Source: Actinomycetes bacterium
GTDB taxonomy: Bacteria > Actinomycetota > Actinomycetes > Streptomycetales > Streptomycetaceae
Length of the DNA stretch: 36,947 nt
Reading direction: 5' to 3'
Assembly (NCBI GenBank): GCA_009783685.1
Contig: WRCZ01000002.1
Location: 1 to 36,947, forward strand
Every line of letters starts with the position of its first letter. The first letter of the stretch is position 1. The notes under the pieces are model-generated. The model did no database searches. It was given only the letters and a program-made list of their open reading frames with translations, and was not told the DNA's origin. Both the position numbers and the translations under genes were made by a program. Of the stretch, positions 14,502-22,429 are shown piece after piece.

Positions 14502-16531
14502 GCCTGCCCGCGACCCCGAAGATCCCGTTCGGCGGGGACTACAACCCCGAGCAGTGGCCGCCGGAGGTCTGGAAGGACGACTACCGGCTGTTCGACACCG
14601 CGCGCATCGACACCGTCACCGTCGGCGTGTTCACCTGGGCGCTCACCCAACCCGCCGCGGACGTCCACGACTTCAGCACGCTGGACCGGATCGTGGCGGA
14701 AGCCGAGGAGCAGGGCCGCCGGATCGTGCTGGCCACCGGTACCGGAGCCCACCCGGCATGGCTGGCCCGCGCCCATCCTGAGGTGACCCGCACCGACTTC
14801 GAGGGCCGCAGGCACCGCTACGGGCAGCGCCACAACTCCTGCCCGAACTCCCCGGTCTTCCGCCGGCTGTCCGCCGAGGTGGCCGGCCGGATCGCCGAAC
14901 GCTACGCCGGCCGGCCGCCGGTGATCGCCTGGCACGTCGGCAACGAGTACGGCGGCGCCTGCTACTGCGAGCGGTGCGCGGCCGGCTTCCGCGTCTGGCT
15001 GCGGGCGCGGTACCGGACGCTGGACGCGCTCAACTCGGCCTGGTGCACCGCCTTCTGGTCGCACACCTTCTCCGACTGGGAGGAGATCGAGCCGCCGTCC
15101 GCGCTCACCGAGCACTGGCGCGGCCCCGACCACACCGCCTTCCAGGGCATCACCCTGGACTACCTGCGGTTCATGTCCGACGCCATGCTCGCCAACTTCC
15201 GCGACGAGAAGGCCGCGATCCGCCGGCACAGCCCGGACACCCCGGTCACCACCAACTTCATGGGCATGTACCGGCCGATCGACTACCACCGCTGGGCGCC
15301 GCACCTGGACTTCGCGTCCTGGGACAACTACCCGCCCGAGGACGCCGGCCCGGCCTGGGCGGCCCTCAGCCACGACCTGATGCGCGGCCTGAAGGACGGC
15401 CTGCCGTTCTGGGTCATGGAGCAGGCGCCGACCACGACCGCCTGCCGCGACGTCAACCCGGTGAAGCGGCCCGGGGTGATGCGGCTGTGGAGCTGGCAGG
15501 CCGTGGCGCACGGCGCCGACGCCGTCCTCTACTTCCAGATGCGCGCCTCGCGCGGCGCCAGCGAGAAGTACTTCGGCGCGGTCATCAACCACGCCGGCCG
15601 CGACGACACCCGCGTCTTCCGTGAAGTCGCGGCACTCGGCGAAGAGTTGGAGCGCTTCGGCGACGTGGCGCTGGGCGCTCGCACCCCGGCTCGGGTGGCG
15701 CTGCTCTTCGACTGGGACAGCTGGTGGACGCTGGAGATCTCCGACGGCCCGTCCCGGCTGGTCCGCTACCAGCAGGTGGTGCTGGCCTACTACCGGGCGC
15801 TGTGGGAGGCCGGCGTGGACGTGGACGTGGTCGCGGTGACCGCGGACCTGTCCGGCTACGACGTGGTCGTGGCGCCCGCGCTGCACATGCTCAAGGGCGA
15901 CCTGCCGCAGCGGCTGGAGGACGTGGCGCGCCGCGGCGGTTCGGTGCTGGCGACGTATCTGTCCGGCCGGGTGGACGAGAGCGACAACGCCTTCCTGAGC
16001 GACGTGCCGGGCCCGCTCGGGCCGCTGATGGGCATCAGGATCGACGAGTGGGACGCCCGGGGCGCCGACGTGGTCAACCCGGTGCGCCTTCAGGCCGGCG
16101 GCGAGGTGCTGGAGGCCGGGGCGCGGCTGGTGTTCGAGCTGGTGGTCCCGCAGGGCGCCGAGACGCTCGGCGCCTACGGGGCCGACTTCTACGCCGGCAC
16201 GCCCGCGGTCACCCGCAACTCCTTCGGCGCCGGCCACGGCTGGTACGTGGCCACCGGCCTGGACCAGCCCGGCGTGGACTGGGTGGTGCGGCAGGTGCTG
16301 GCGGCGCACGGCATCGCGGGGCGCGTGCCCGAACTGCCGTGCGTGGAGAGCGCGGTGCGGGTGGCCCCGGACGGCACCCGGCTGCTGTTCCTGCTCAACC
16401 ACGGCGACGAGGCCGTGGAGTTCGCCGCGCCGGCCGCCGGGGTGGACCTGCTCACGGGGGCGCGTACGGAGCAGGGCGGCACGCTCGCCCTGGCGGGGTA
16501 CGGCGTCGCGGTGCTGCGCGAGGACGGCTGA
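14498..16531 (+). CDS. GH42 family beta-galactosidase-like enzyme
   Basis: Predicted 677-residue cytoplasmic GH42 enzyme. It opens with the family hallmark FGGDYNPEQWP. The acid/base is E150 in WHVGNEYG and the nucleophile is E308 in WVMEQAP. The zinc-cluster cysteines C115, C155, C157 and C160 (CYCERC) are conserved. The trimerisation domain and short C-terminal beta domain follow, and total length is normal for the family. The ATG at 14498 overlaps the preceding stop and has GAGGAA eight bases upstream. GH42 members release beta-galactose and sometimes alpha-L-arabinopyranose; in a xylan operon the latter, or galactosyl side groups, are plausible. It is the last gene of the plus-strand operon. 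Confidence 0.88.
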   Translation: MSLPATPKIPFGGDYNPEQWPPEVWKDDYRLFDTARIDTVTVGVFTWALTQPAADVHDFSTLDRIVAEAEEQGRRIVLATGTGAHPAWLARAHPEVTRTDFEGRRHRYGQRHNSCPNSPVFRRLSAEVAGRIAERYAGRPPVIAWHVGNEYGGACYCERCAAGFRVWLRARYRTLDALNSAWCTAFWSHTFSDWEEIEPPSALTEHWRGPDHTAFQGITLDYLRFMSDAMLANFRDEKAAIRRHSPDTPVTTNFMGMYRPIDYHRWAPHLDFASWDNYPPEDAGPAWAALSHDLMRGLKDGLPFWVMEQAPTTTACRDVNPVKRPGVMRLWSWQAVAHGADAVLYFQMRASRGASEKYFGAVINHAGRDDTRVFREVAALGEELERFGDVALGARTPARVALLFDWDSWWTLEISDGPSRLVRYQQVVLAYYRALWEAGVDVDVVAVTADLSGYDVVVAPALHMLKGDLPQRLEDVARRGGSVLATYLSGRVDESDNAFLSDVPGPLGPLMGIRIDEWDARGADVVNPVRLQAGGEVLEAGARLVFELVVPQGAETLGAYGADFYAGTPAVTRNSFGAGHGWYVATGLDQPGVDWVVRQVLAAHGIAGRVPELPCVESAVRVAPDGTRLLFLLNHGDEAVEFAAPAAGVDLLTGARTEQGGTLALAGYGVAVLREDG

Positions 16532-16540
16532 GCGGCACGG

Positions 16541-16566
16541 GCTCCGCCGCCCCCGGGCACCGGAGC
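16541..16566. terminator. possible bidirectional terminator between GH42 and GH67
   Basis: GCTCCG (16541-16546) and CGGAGC (16561-16566) flank a 14-base GC-rich loop in the 36-base gap between two convergent genes. The stem is short, so confidence is low. Confidence 0.35.
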
Positions 16567-16567
16567 G

Positions 16568-18688
16568 CTACGGGATCCGGCGCCCCCGGGCGTCGGGCAC
16601 CCCGGACTTGCGGAAGAAGTAGGCGTTGACCTGGTCCCGCCACTCCTCGGCACAGCGCACCTGCTCGTCGAGGCGTTCGCCCACCCGGGCGTGCAGGGCC
16701 GGGTCGACGAGACGGGTCAGCGCGGGGTCGGCCCAGCGCCGCCGCATCGCGGCCGCCTCCTCGGCACCGTCGAAGTGCGTGTCGTAGATGTGCTGCACGA
16801 CCGTCGACCCGGACCGCAGCACGTGCCCGTAGGGGACGTGGTGGAAGAACAGCAGCAGCTCGTCGGGGCAGCGCCCGGGCGACTCGTACACCTGCGACCA
16901 GGGCGCCGGGTACTGCCCGGTGAAGCCCGTGCCGGTGGCGCGGGTGCGGTCGACGCCGACGCCGTCCCGGTCGGCGAAGTGGTAGGTGCCCCACGGCGTG
17001 TACTCGTAGCCGTCCACGTCGGGGCCGTAGTGGTCGCCGGGGCGGACCATGAAGCCGACGCCCAGGGGCGCGGTGTACCGCTCGTAGGTGCGCCACGAGC
17101 CGGCCATCATCGCGTGCAGGGCGTGGCGCAGCGGGGCGGGGTCGCCGGCGGCGACGGGGACGAAGGTGAGGTCGATCCACTCGTCGAGGAGCGCCGCCGG
17201 GTCGGCGCCGGGGGCCCAGGCGAGCCGGCCGAACGCGTAGAGGTTGGCCTGGGCCAGCGGATGGCCGGTCCAGTACCGGTCGTCACCGGCGTTGGAGACG
17301 GCGACGATGCCGCCGCCGGCGGCCCGGCCCGTCCCCGGTTCCGTCCCGCCGCCGGCCACGGACGCCACGGTCGGGCCCTCGGGTCCCCAGGGCCCGAAGC
17401 CGAGGATCCCGCTCCACATCGGGCCGAGGTAGCACACGTGGCGCTGCTGGCCGGTGTACTCCTGGGTGACCTGGAACTCCACGGCCAGCCGGGTCCGCGG
17501 CATGGCCGCGATCACCGGCGAGACGGGCTCGCGGGTCTGGAAGTCCATCGGGCCGTGCTTGACCTGGAGCACCACGTTGTCGTCGAACTGCCCGTCGAGC
17601 GGAGCGAAGTGGTCGAAGGCGGCGCGGGCCCGGTCGGTGGTGCGGTCGCGCCAGTCCTGCCGGTGGTCGTAGACGAAGGCGCGCCAGTGCACCTCGCCGC
17701 CGAACGGCGCGAGCGCGCGGGCCAGCAGGTTGGCGCCGTCGGCGTGGCTGCGTCCGTAGCTGAACGGGCCTGGCTGGCCCTCGGAGTCGGCCTTGACGAC
17801 GTAGCCGCCGAAGTCCGGGACGGCCTGGTGGACGCGGGCGGTCGCCTCGGCCCACCACGCCCGCACGTCCGGGTCCAGGGGGTCGGCGGTCGGCAGCCCG
17901 CCGAGGACGACCGGCGCGGCGAAGCTGACGGACAGGTGCACCCGGATGCCGTAGGGACGGAACACGTCGGCGAGGGCGGCCACGTCGCCGAGCCGCTCGG
18001 TGAGCAACAGGGCTTCGGTGGCGTGCACGTTGACGTTGTTCACCGAGACCGCGTTGATCCCGCAGGCGGCCAGCAGCCGGGCGTAGGCCCGCACCCGGGT
18101 GAGGTCGCCGCGGGCGCGGCCGTCGTGCCAGAACAAGGAGCCGCCGGAGTAGCCGCGCTCGACCTGGCCCATCACGGGGTGGACGTCGACGTTGTCCCAG
18201 TGGTCCAGCATGCGGCTGCGCACGGCGGGCCGGTGGTGCTCGGCCGGGCGGTCGCCGGTGAACGCCGCGGCGCCGAGCCGCACGACGTGGAACAGGCCGT
18301 ACAGCAGGCCCGCAGGGTCGTCGGCGAGGACCAGGGTGGTGCCGTCGCGCCGGGCCAGCAGGTAGCCCTCGTCGCCGATCGCCGCCGTGCCGCCGCCGGC
18401 CGCACGGAACCCGGCGAGCACCGAACGGGCCGCGGGGCCGAGGGAGTTCGCCGAGGACAGGGCGAGCACCAGGTCGGCGTCCTCGCCGGTGGCCGCCGGG
18501 CCGTGTCCCTGCGCGGGCGCCCGCCGCACCTGGCCGCCGTGCTCGGCGCAGGCCCGGGCCGCCTCCTCGTACACCGTGTCCACGAGGGGCCCGGCGCCGT
18601 GCACCAGGACCCGGCGGGAGCCGAGCGATCGGAACGCCTCCGCCGGCAGCCATGCCGCGTGCACGTCGGTCGGGGTCTGTTCGGTCAC
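16568..18688 (-). CDS. GH67 alpha-glucuronidase
   Basis: Predicted 706-residue cytoplasmic alpha-glucuronidase of family GH67, which removes (4-O-methyl-)D-glucuronate from the non-reducing end of aldouronic xylo-oligosaccharides. Family blocks are unmistakable: RMLDHWDNVD with ERGYSGGSLF, VKADSEGQPGPF with the general acid E303, VKHGPMDFQTREPVSP with D382, and VEFQVTQEYTGQ with E410. Length matches the family (about 670-710). There is no signal peptide. The GTG at 18688 follows AGGCAGGA. It is transcribed convergently with the transporter operon from its own promoter region, which contains several CGAAAC half-sites (18785-18830). With CE7, GH39 and the LplABC importer it defines a glucuronoxylan-oligosaccharide pathway. 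Confidence 0.93.
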   Translation of the reverse strand: MTEQTPTDVHAAWLPAEAFRSLGSRRVLVHGAGPLVDTVYEEAARACAEHGGQVRRAPAQGHGPAATGEDADLVLALSSANSLGPAARSVLAGFRAAGGGTAAIGDEGYLLARRDGTTLVLADDPAGLLYGLFHVVRLGAAAFTGDRPAEHHRPAVRSRMLDHWDNVDVHPVMGQVERGYSGGSLFWHDGRARGDLTRVRAYARLLAACGINAVSVNNVNVHATEALLLTERLGDVAALADVFRPYGIRVHLSVSFAAPVVLGGLPTADPLDPDVRAWWAEATARVHQAVPDFGGYVVKADSEGQPGPFSYGRSHADGANLLARALAPFGGEVHWRAFVYDHRQDWRDRTTDRARAAFDHFAPLDGQFDDNVVLQVKHGPMDFQTREPVSPVIAAMPRTRLAVEFQVTQEYTGQQRHVCYLGPMWSGILGFGPWGPEGPTVASVAGGGTEPGTGRAAGGGIVAVSNAGDDRYWTGHPLAQANLYAFGRLAWAPGADPAALLDEWIDLTFVPVAAGDPAPLRHALHAMMAGSWRTYERYTAPLGVGFMVRPGDHYGPDVDGYEYTPWGTYHFADRDGVGVDRTRATGTGFTGQYPAPWSQVYESPGRCPDELLLFFHHVPYGHVLRSGSTVVQHIYDTHFDGAEEAAAMRRRWADPALTRLVDPALHARVGERLDEQVRCAEEWRDQVNAYFFRKSGVPDARGRRIP

Positions 18689-18784
18689 GGTGTCCTGCCT
18701 CGTCCGGGCGCCGGGCGGAGCCGGCCCCGGCGCAGCTCACGGCTGCCGCGAAGGAGGATTCCACAGGTGGACCGCCGACCTCAA

Positions 18785-18830
18785 GAGAATGTTTCGATCG
18801 TCTTTCCGAAACTTCTGGCGCGAGTTTCGG
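18785..18830. promoter_or_regulatory. clustered operator half-sites upstream of GH67
   Basis: GAGAATGTTTCGA (18785-18797) reads TCGAAACATTCTC on the GH67 coding strand and shares TCGAAACATTC with the kdgD and transporter sites. Next to it, CCGAAACT (18806-18813) and AGTTTCGG (18823-18830) form a perfect 8-base inverted repeat with a 9-base spacer. They lie about 100-140 bases before the GH67 start. No convincing -35/-10 pair was found. Confidence 0.55.
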
Positions 18831-18973
18831 AGCCCCCGGACCGGACCGCCTGACCGGACCCGCCGGACCGGATCCGCGCCGGCACCGATGAGTTTGCCGC
18901 GCGGCCCCGGTCTGCACGGACGAGAGCGGTTCACCGGACCGCAGCCGGATCCCACGATCTCTGGAGGACCATC

Positions 18974-19582
18974 ATGCGCAGGATCAGCGCCAGCCTGTTC
19001 ATCGCACTCGACGGCGTGGTCGAGGCGCCCGACCAGTGGCACTTCCCCTACTTCAACGAGGAGATGGGCGCGGCGGTCTCGTCGAGCCTGAGCTCCGCGG
19101 ACACCATGCTCTTCGGCCGGGTCACCTACGACAGCTTCGCCGGTGCGTGGCCGGAGCGGGAGGCCGCCGGCGGCGAGGACGCCGGGTTCGCCAAGGTCCT
19201 GGGCGACATCCGCAAGATCGTGGTCTCACGCAGCCCGCTGGAGTTCACCTGGCGCAACTCCGAGCAGTTGCAGGGCGACTTCGTCGAGGCGGTCACGGCC
19301 CTGAAGAACGAGCCGGGCGGCGACATCGGGCTCAGCGGCTCGCCCTCGGTGGTCCGCCAGCTGCTGGCCGCGGGGCTGCTCGACGAGCTGATCCTGTTCG
19401 TGCACCCGATCGCGGTGCGCAAGGGCATCAAGCTCTTCGACGAGGGCTCCCCCGCGATCCCGCTCGAACTGCTGTCCTCGCAGGCGTTCAGCACCGGCGT
19501 GCTCCACCTGGTCTACGGCCCGGCGGAGGCCGGCGCCAAGGTCGGCTACGACGAGGTCAAGTCCCGGCTGCCGCAGACGTAG
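18974..19582 (+). CDS. dihydrofolate reductase / RibD C-terminal-like reductase
   Basis: Predicted 202-residue protein of the RibD_C / DHFR-like superfamily, a group of small NADPH-binding reductases annotated as dihydrofolate reductase family. Visible landmarks are the opening ISASLFIALDGVVEAPDQW, the segment MLFGRVTYDSFAGAWP that lines the cofactor site, and the later GLSGSPSVVRQLLAAGLLDE and LFVHPIAVRKGIKLFDEG. GGAGG lies about seven bases before the ATG. It is a single gene, convergent with the small ribosomal-protein gene (7-base gap). These proteins are common and numerous in streptomycetes; the substrate is not known and true folate activity is unlikely. Confidence 0.82.
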   Translation: MRRISASLFIALDGVVEAPDQWHFPYFNEEMGAAVSSSLSSADTMLFGRVTYDSFAGAWPEREAAGGEDAGFAKVLGDIRKIVVSRSPLEFTWRNSEQLQGDFVEAVTALKNEPGGDIGLSGSPSVVRQLLAAGLLDELILFVHPIAVRKGIKLFDEGSPAIPLELLSSQAFSTGVLHLVYGPAEAGAKVGYDEVKSRLPQT

Positions 19583-19588
19583 CGCGGC

Positions 19589-19666
19589 TCAGGAGGCGGG
19601 GCGCTTCCCGTGGTTGGCGCCCTTGGCGCGGTGGGTCTTCTTCTTGCGGCGTCGCTTCGACGACAT
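19589..19666 (-). CDS. 25-residue basic protein, probable ribosomal protein bL37
   Basis: A 26-codon frame with a strong ribosome-binding site (AGGAG six bases before the ATG on the minus strand). The product starts MSSKRRRKKK, is almost entirely basic, and ends ANHGKRPAS. The actinobacterial large-subunit protein bL37, known from mycobacterial ribosome structures, is 24 residues, begins with a Lys/Arg run and ends ANHGKRPNA, so size, charge and C-terminus all agree. It would bind 23S rRNA. It is a free-standing gene downstream of the FdhF-like gene, separated from it by a hairpin, and ends seven bases from the convergent reductase gene. It is short enough to be missed by automatic annotation. 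The identification comes from the remembered bL37 sequence, not from a search. Confidence 0.72.
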   Translation of the reverse strand: MSSKRRRKKKTHRAKGANHGKRPAS

Positions 19667-19684
19667 GGACCTCTCCTCTCGCGG

Positions 19685-19707
19685 CGGATCCGGTCACGCC
19701 GGATCCG
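19685..19707 (-). terminator. hairpin between the FdhF-like gene and the bL37-like gene
   Basis: CGGATCCGG (19685-19693) and CCGGATCCG (19699-19707) are perfect 9-base arms with a 5-base loop. It lies 67 bases after the FdhF-like stop and about 20 bases before the small gene, so it may end the long transcript or control the small gene. Confidence 0.5.
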
Positions 19708-19773
19708 GCAGGTGGGCCGGGGTGCCGCGCGCGTCCGCGGGCAGCACCTGCGTCCACCGTTCCACAGCGGGCG

Positions 19774-22122
19774 TCAGCGTGCATCCGGGCCGCCGGCCGC
19801 CCCGCGGGTGACCGTGACCCTGAGGTGCTTCATGATCGGCTGGTCGCTCTGGGTGCTGTAGTCGCCCAGCGCGCAGAGCACGTTCATCTCGGGCATGTAG
19901 CCGGCCGCGCAGCCGCGCGGGATGTCGTAGGGCACGGCGAGGTAGCCGTTCAGGGAGCGGGTGCTGCCGTCCCGTGCGGTGCTGGTGATGTCCACCGGGT
20001 CCATCGCGCCGATGCCCCGCTCGCGCATGTCGTCGCGGTTCATGAAGACGAGGGTGCGCAGGTTGCGGACGCCCCGGTAGCGGTCGTTGTCGGAGTAGAT
20101 GGTGGTGTTCCACTGGTCGTGGGAGCGCATGGTGCCCAGGGCCAGGGTGCCGGGTGCGGGGACCACGTCGGGCAGCGGCGCCGAGGAGAACTCGGCGCGC
20201 CCGGACGGGGTGAGGAACACCAGCTCGCGGGCGGGCTGCTTGATCCGGAAGCCCAGCGGCAGCCGCACCCGCCGGTTGAAGTCCTCGAACCCGTCGAGGA
20301 CCCGGGCCATGGTGTCGCGGATCCGGTCGTAGTCCTCCACGTACCACTCCCAGGGCGTGTCGCTGTCCGGCAGCGCCGCCCTGGCCATGCCGGCGATGAT
20401 CGCCGGCTCGGACAGCAGCTGCGCCGACGCGGGGCGCTTCATGCCCACCGACAGGTGGACCATGCTCATCGAGTCCTCGACCGAGGTGCTCTGCAGGCCG
20501 GCGCGCTGGTGGTCCTTCTCGGTGCGGCCCAGGCACGGCAGGATGAGCGCCTGCCGGCCGTGGACGACATGGCTGCGGTTGAGCTTGGTGCTCACCTGGA
20601 CGGTCATCTCGCAGCTGCGCAACCCCTCGTAGGTGTACGAGGTGTCGGGGGCGGCGAGGGCGAAGTTGCCGCCCATGCCGACGAACACCTTCACCTCGCC
20701 GCGGTGCATCGCCCCGACGGTGGCGACGGTGTCCATGCCGTGCTCCCGCGGCGGCCGGATCCCGCACACCTCGGCGAGCCGGTCGAGGAACGCCTCGGTG
20801 GGACGGTGGTCGATGCCGCAGGTGCGGTTGCCCTGGACGTTGCTGTGGCCGCGGACCGGTGAGGGCCCCGCGCCCTCCCGTCCCAGGTTGCCGCGCAGCA
20901 GGAGCAGGTTGACGATCTCGCGGACGGTGTCGACGCCGTGCTCGTGCTGCGTGACGCCCAGGCACCAGCTGAAGATGCTGCGGTCGGCCTCGCGGTAGAC
21001 GCGGGCCGCGCGCAGGATGTCGGCGCGGTCGAGCCCGGACTGCCGCTCGATCTCCTCCCACGGCGTGGTCCGGCACAGCTCCCGGTACTCCTCGAAGCCG
21101 TCGGTGCAGCGCTCGATGAACTCCCGGTCGACGGCCTTGGGGTCGGCGCCGGTCTGCTCCAGGATCGCCTTGGCCATGCCGCGCACCAGCGCCATGTCCC
21201 CGCCGATGCGCGGCTGGAGGTTCAGGGTGCTGGTCCTGGTCGGCTTGAACAGGGCCATGTCCACGAAATCGTGGGGGACGATGGTGCGGGTGGCGGCCGC
21301 CTCGACCAGCGGGTTGATGTGCACGACGGCCGCTCCGCGGCGGTAGGCGGCGGCCAGCGAGGTGAGCATCCGGGGGGCGTTGGACGCGGCGTTGACGCCC
21401 ATCACGAAGAGCGCGTCGGCGGTCTCCCAGTCCTTGAGGTCCGCGGTGCCCTTGCCGGTGCCCAGGGACGCCTGGAGGGCGCGGCCGGTGGCCTCGTGGC
21501 ACATGTTGGAGCAGTCGGGCAGGTTGTTGGTGCCCAGTTCACGGGCCATCAACTGGTAGAGAAAGGTGGCCTCGTTGCCGAGCCGGCCCGAGGTGTAGAA
21601 GGCCGCCTGGTCGGGGGCGTCCAGTCCCCTGAGGGTCCGGCCGATCAGCGCGAAGGCGTCCGTCCACCGGATCGGGACGTAGTGGTCGGTGTCCGGGTCG
21701 TACACCATCGGCTCGGTGAGGCGGCCCTGGTCCTCCAGCGCGAAGTCGCTCCACTCCTCCAGCTCGGTCACCGTGTGGGATGCGAAGAACTCGCGGCCGA
21801 CCCGCTTGCCCGTCATCTCCCAGGTGACGTGCTTGATGCCGTTCTCGCAGATGTCCAGCCGCAGGCCCTTGGTGTCGTCGGGCCAGGCGCAGCCGGGGCA
21901 GTCGAAGCCGCCGTTCTCGTGGTTCATCCGCATGATCGCCCGTGAGCCCTCGACGACCCGTCGCTCGCCGACCAGGATCTGCGTGACGCTCCGGGCCGCG
22001 CCCCAGCCGGCGGCCGGGTGGTGGTAGGGGCGGTACCGGGGCGGCTCGGCGGGTTCCGCGCCCACGCTGGGCTCCAGCGGGTCCTGCGCGGTGCCGGAGG
22101 AGTTCGGGTCAGAGGCGTTCAC
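19774..22122 (-). CDS. FdhF/YdeP-family molybdopterin oxidoreductase
   Basis: Predicted 782-residue molybdenum enzyme of the FdhF/YdeP family (formate-dehydrogenase-alpha-like, bis-MGD cofactor). Landmarks are DCPGCAWPD with C75 and C78, YTSGRLGNEATFLYQLMARE, NLPDCSNMCHEATG, and the C-terminal cofactor-binding domain with GTLALGTMRSHDQWNTTIYS. True formate dehydrogenases carry a four-cysteine cluster motif at the N-terminus and a (seleno)cysteine at the active site; only the CPGC pair is seen here, so the electron path and substrate are uncertain. The GTG at 22122 is preferred over the GTG at 22131 because GGAAGG then lies eight bases upstream. It stands alone without an FdhD or iron-sulfur partner and is divergent from the ClpC-like gene. 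Confidence 0.82.
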   Translation of the reverse strand: MNASDPNSSGTAQDPLEPSVGAEPAEPPRYRPYHHPAAGWGAARSVTQILVGERRVVEGSRAIMRMNHENGGFDCPGCAWPDDTKGLRLDICENGIKHVTWEMTGKRVGREFFASHTVTELEEWSDFALEDQGRLTEPMVYDPDTDHYVPIRWTDAFALIGRTLRGLDAPDQAAFYTSGRLGNEATFLYQLMARELGTNNLPDCSNMCHEATGRALQASLGTGKGTADLKDWETADALFVMGVNAASNAPRMLTSLAAAYRRGAAVVHINPLVEAAATRTIVPHDFVDMALFKPTRTSTLNLQPRIGGDMALVRGMAKAILEQTGADPKAVDREFIERCTDGFEEYRELCRTTPWEEIERQSGLDRADILRAARVYREADRSIFSWCLGVTQHEHGVDTVREIVNLLLLRGNLGREGAGPSPVRGHSNVQGNRTCGIDHRPTEAFLDRLAEVCGIRPPREHGMDTVATVGAMHRGEVKVFVGMGGNFALAAPDTSYTYEGLRSCEMTVQVSTKLNRSHVVHGRQALILPCLGRTEKDHQRAGLQSTSVEDSMSMVHLSVGMKRPASAQLLSEPAIIAGMARAALPDSDTPWEWYVEDYDRIRDTMARVLDGFEDFNRRVRLPLGFRIKQPARELVFLTPSGRAEFSSAPLPDVVPAPGTLALGTMRSHDQWNTTIYSDNDRYRGVRNLRTLVFMNRDDMRERGIGAMDPVDITSTARDGSTRSLNGYLAVPYDIPRGCAAGYMPEMNVLCALGDYSTQSDQPIMKHLRVTVTRGAAGGPDAR

Positions 22123-22429
22123 GGGTGTCACCTTCCGCCGTTCCTGCTGTGCCCGGCAGGCGGGCCCGGCACGCGCGCCAGGCTACGGCGGCCGGTCGCG
22201 GCGTGCATGCGGGCGTGCACGCCGCGACGCGCACGCGGGGGCGGGCGCCGGCGGTGCCTCCGGGAAGCCGCGACCGGCCGCCGGCCGGCTTCCGATCCGG
22301 CAAAGCCGCAGGTCACCGCGGGTAGAAAGGGCGCCGGCGGAGGTCCGTCCCCGCTTGCGGGGCCACCGGGATGGCGTTTGAGTGGAAGGGGGTGCGCGTC
22401 AGGGAGCCCGATCGCAGCTGGAGTGTGAC
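22123..22429. promoter_or_regulatory. divergent intergenic region with a 13-bp perfect inverted repeat
   Basis: The 307-base gap between the divergent molybdoenzyme and ClpC-like genes contains GTCGCGGCGTGCA (22195-22207) and its exact complement TGCACGCCGCGAC (22216-22228), separated by 8 bases. Since both genes point away, it is not a terminator; an operator or a structured leader is more likely. A TTGAGT half-site (22378-22383) near the ClpC-like start recalls the HspR box but lacks the second half. No clear promoter hexamers were found. Confidence 0.5.

Noticed and set aside
22378-22383. HspR (HAIR) box before the ClpC-like gene
   Set aside because: Only TTGAGT is present; the second half ACTCAA at the required 7-base spacing is missing.
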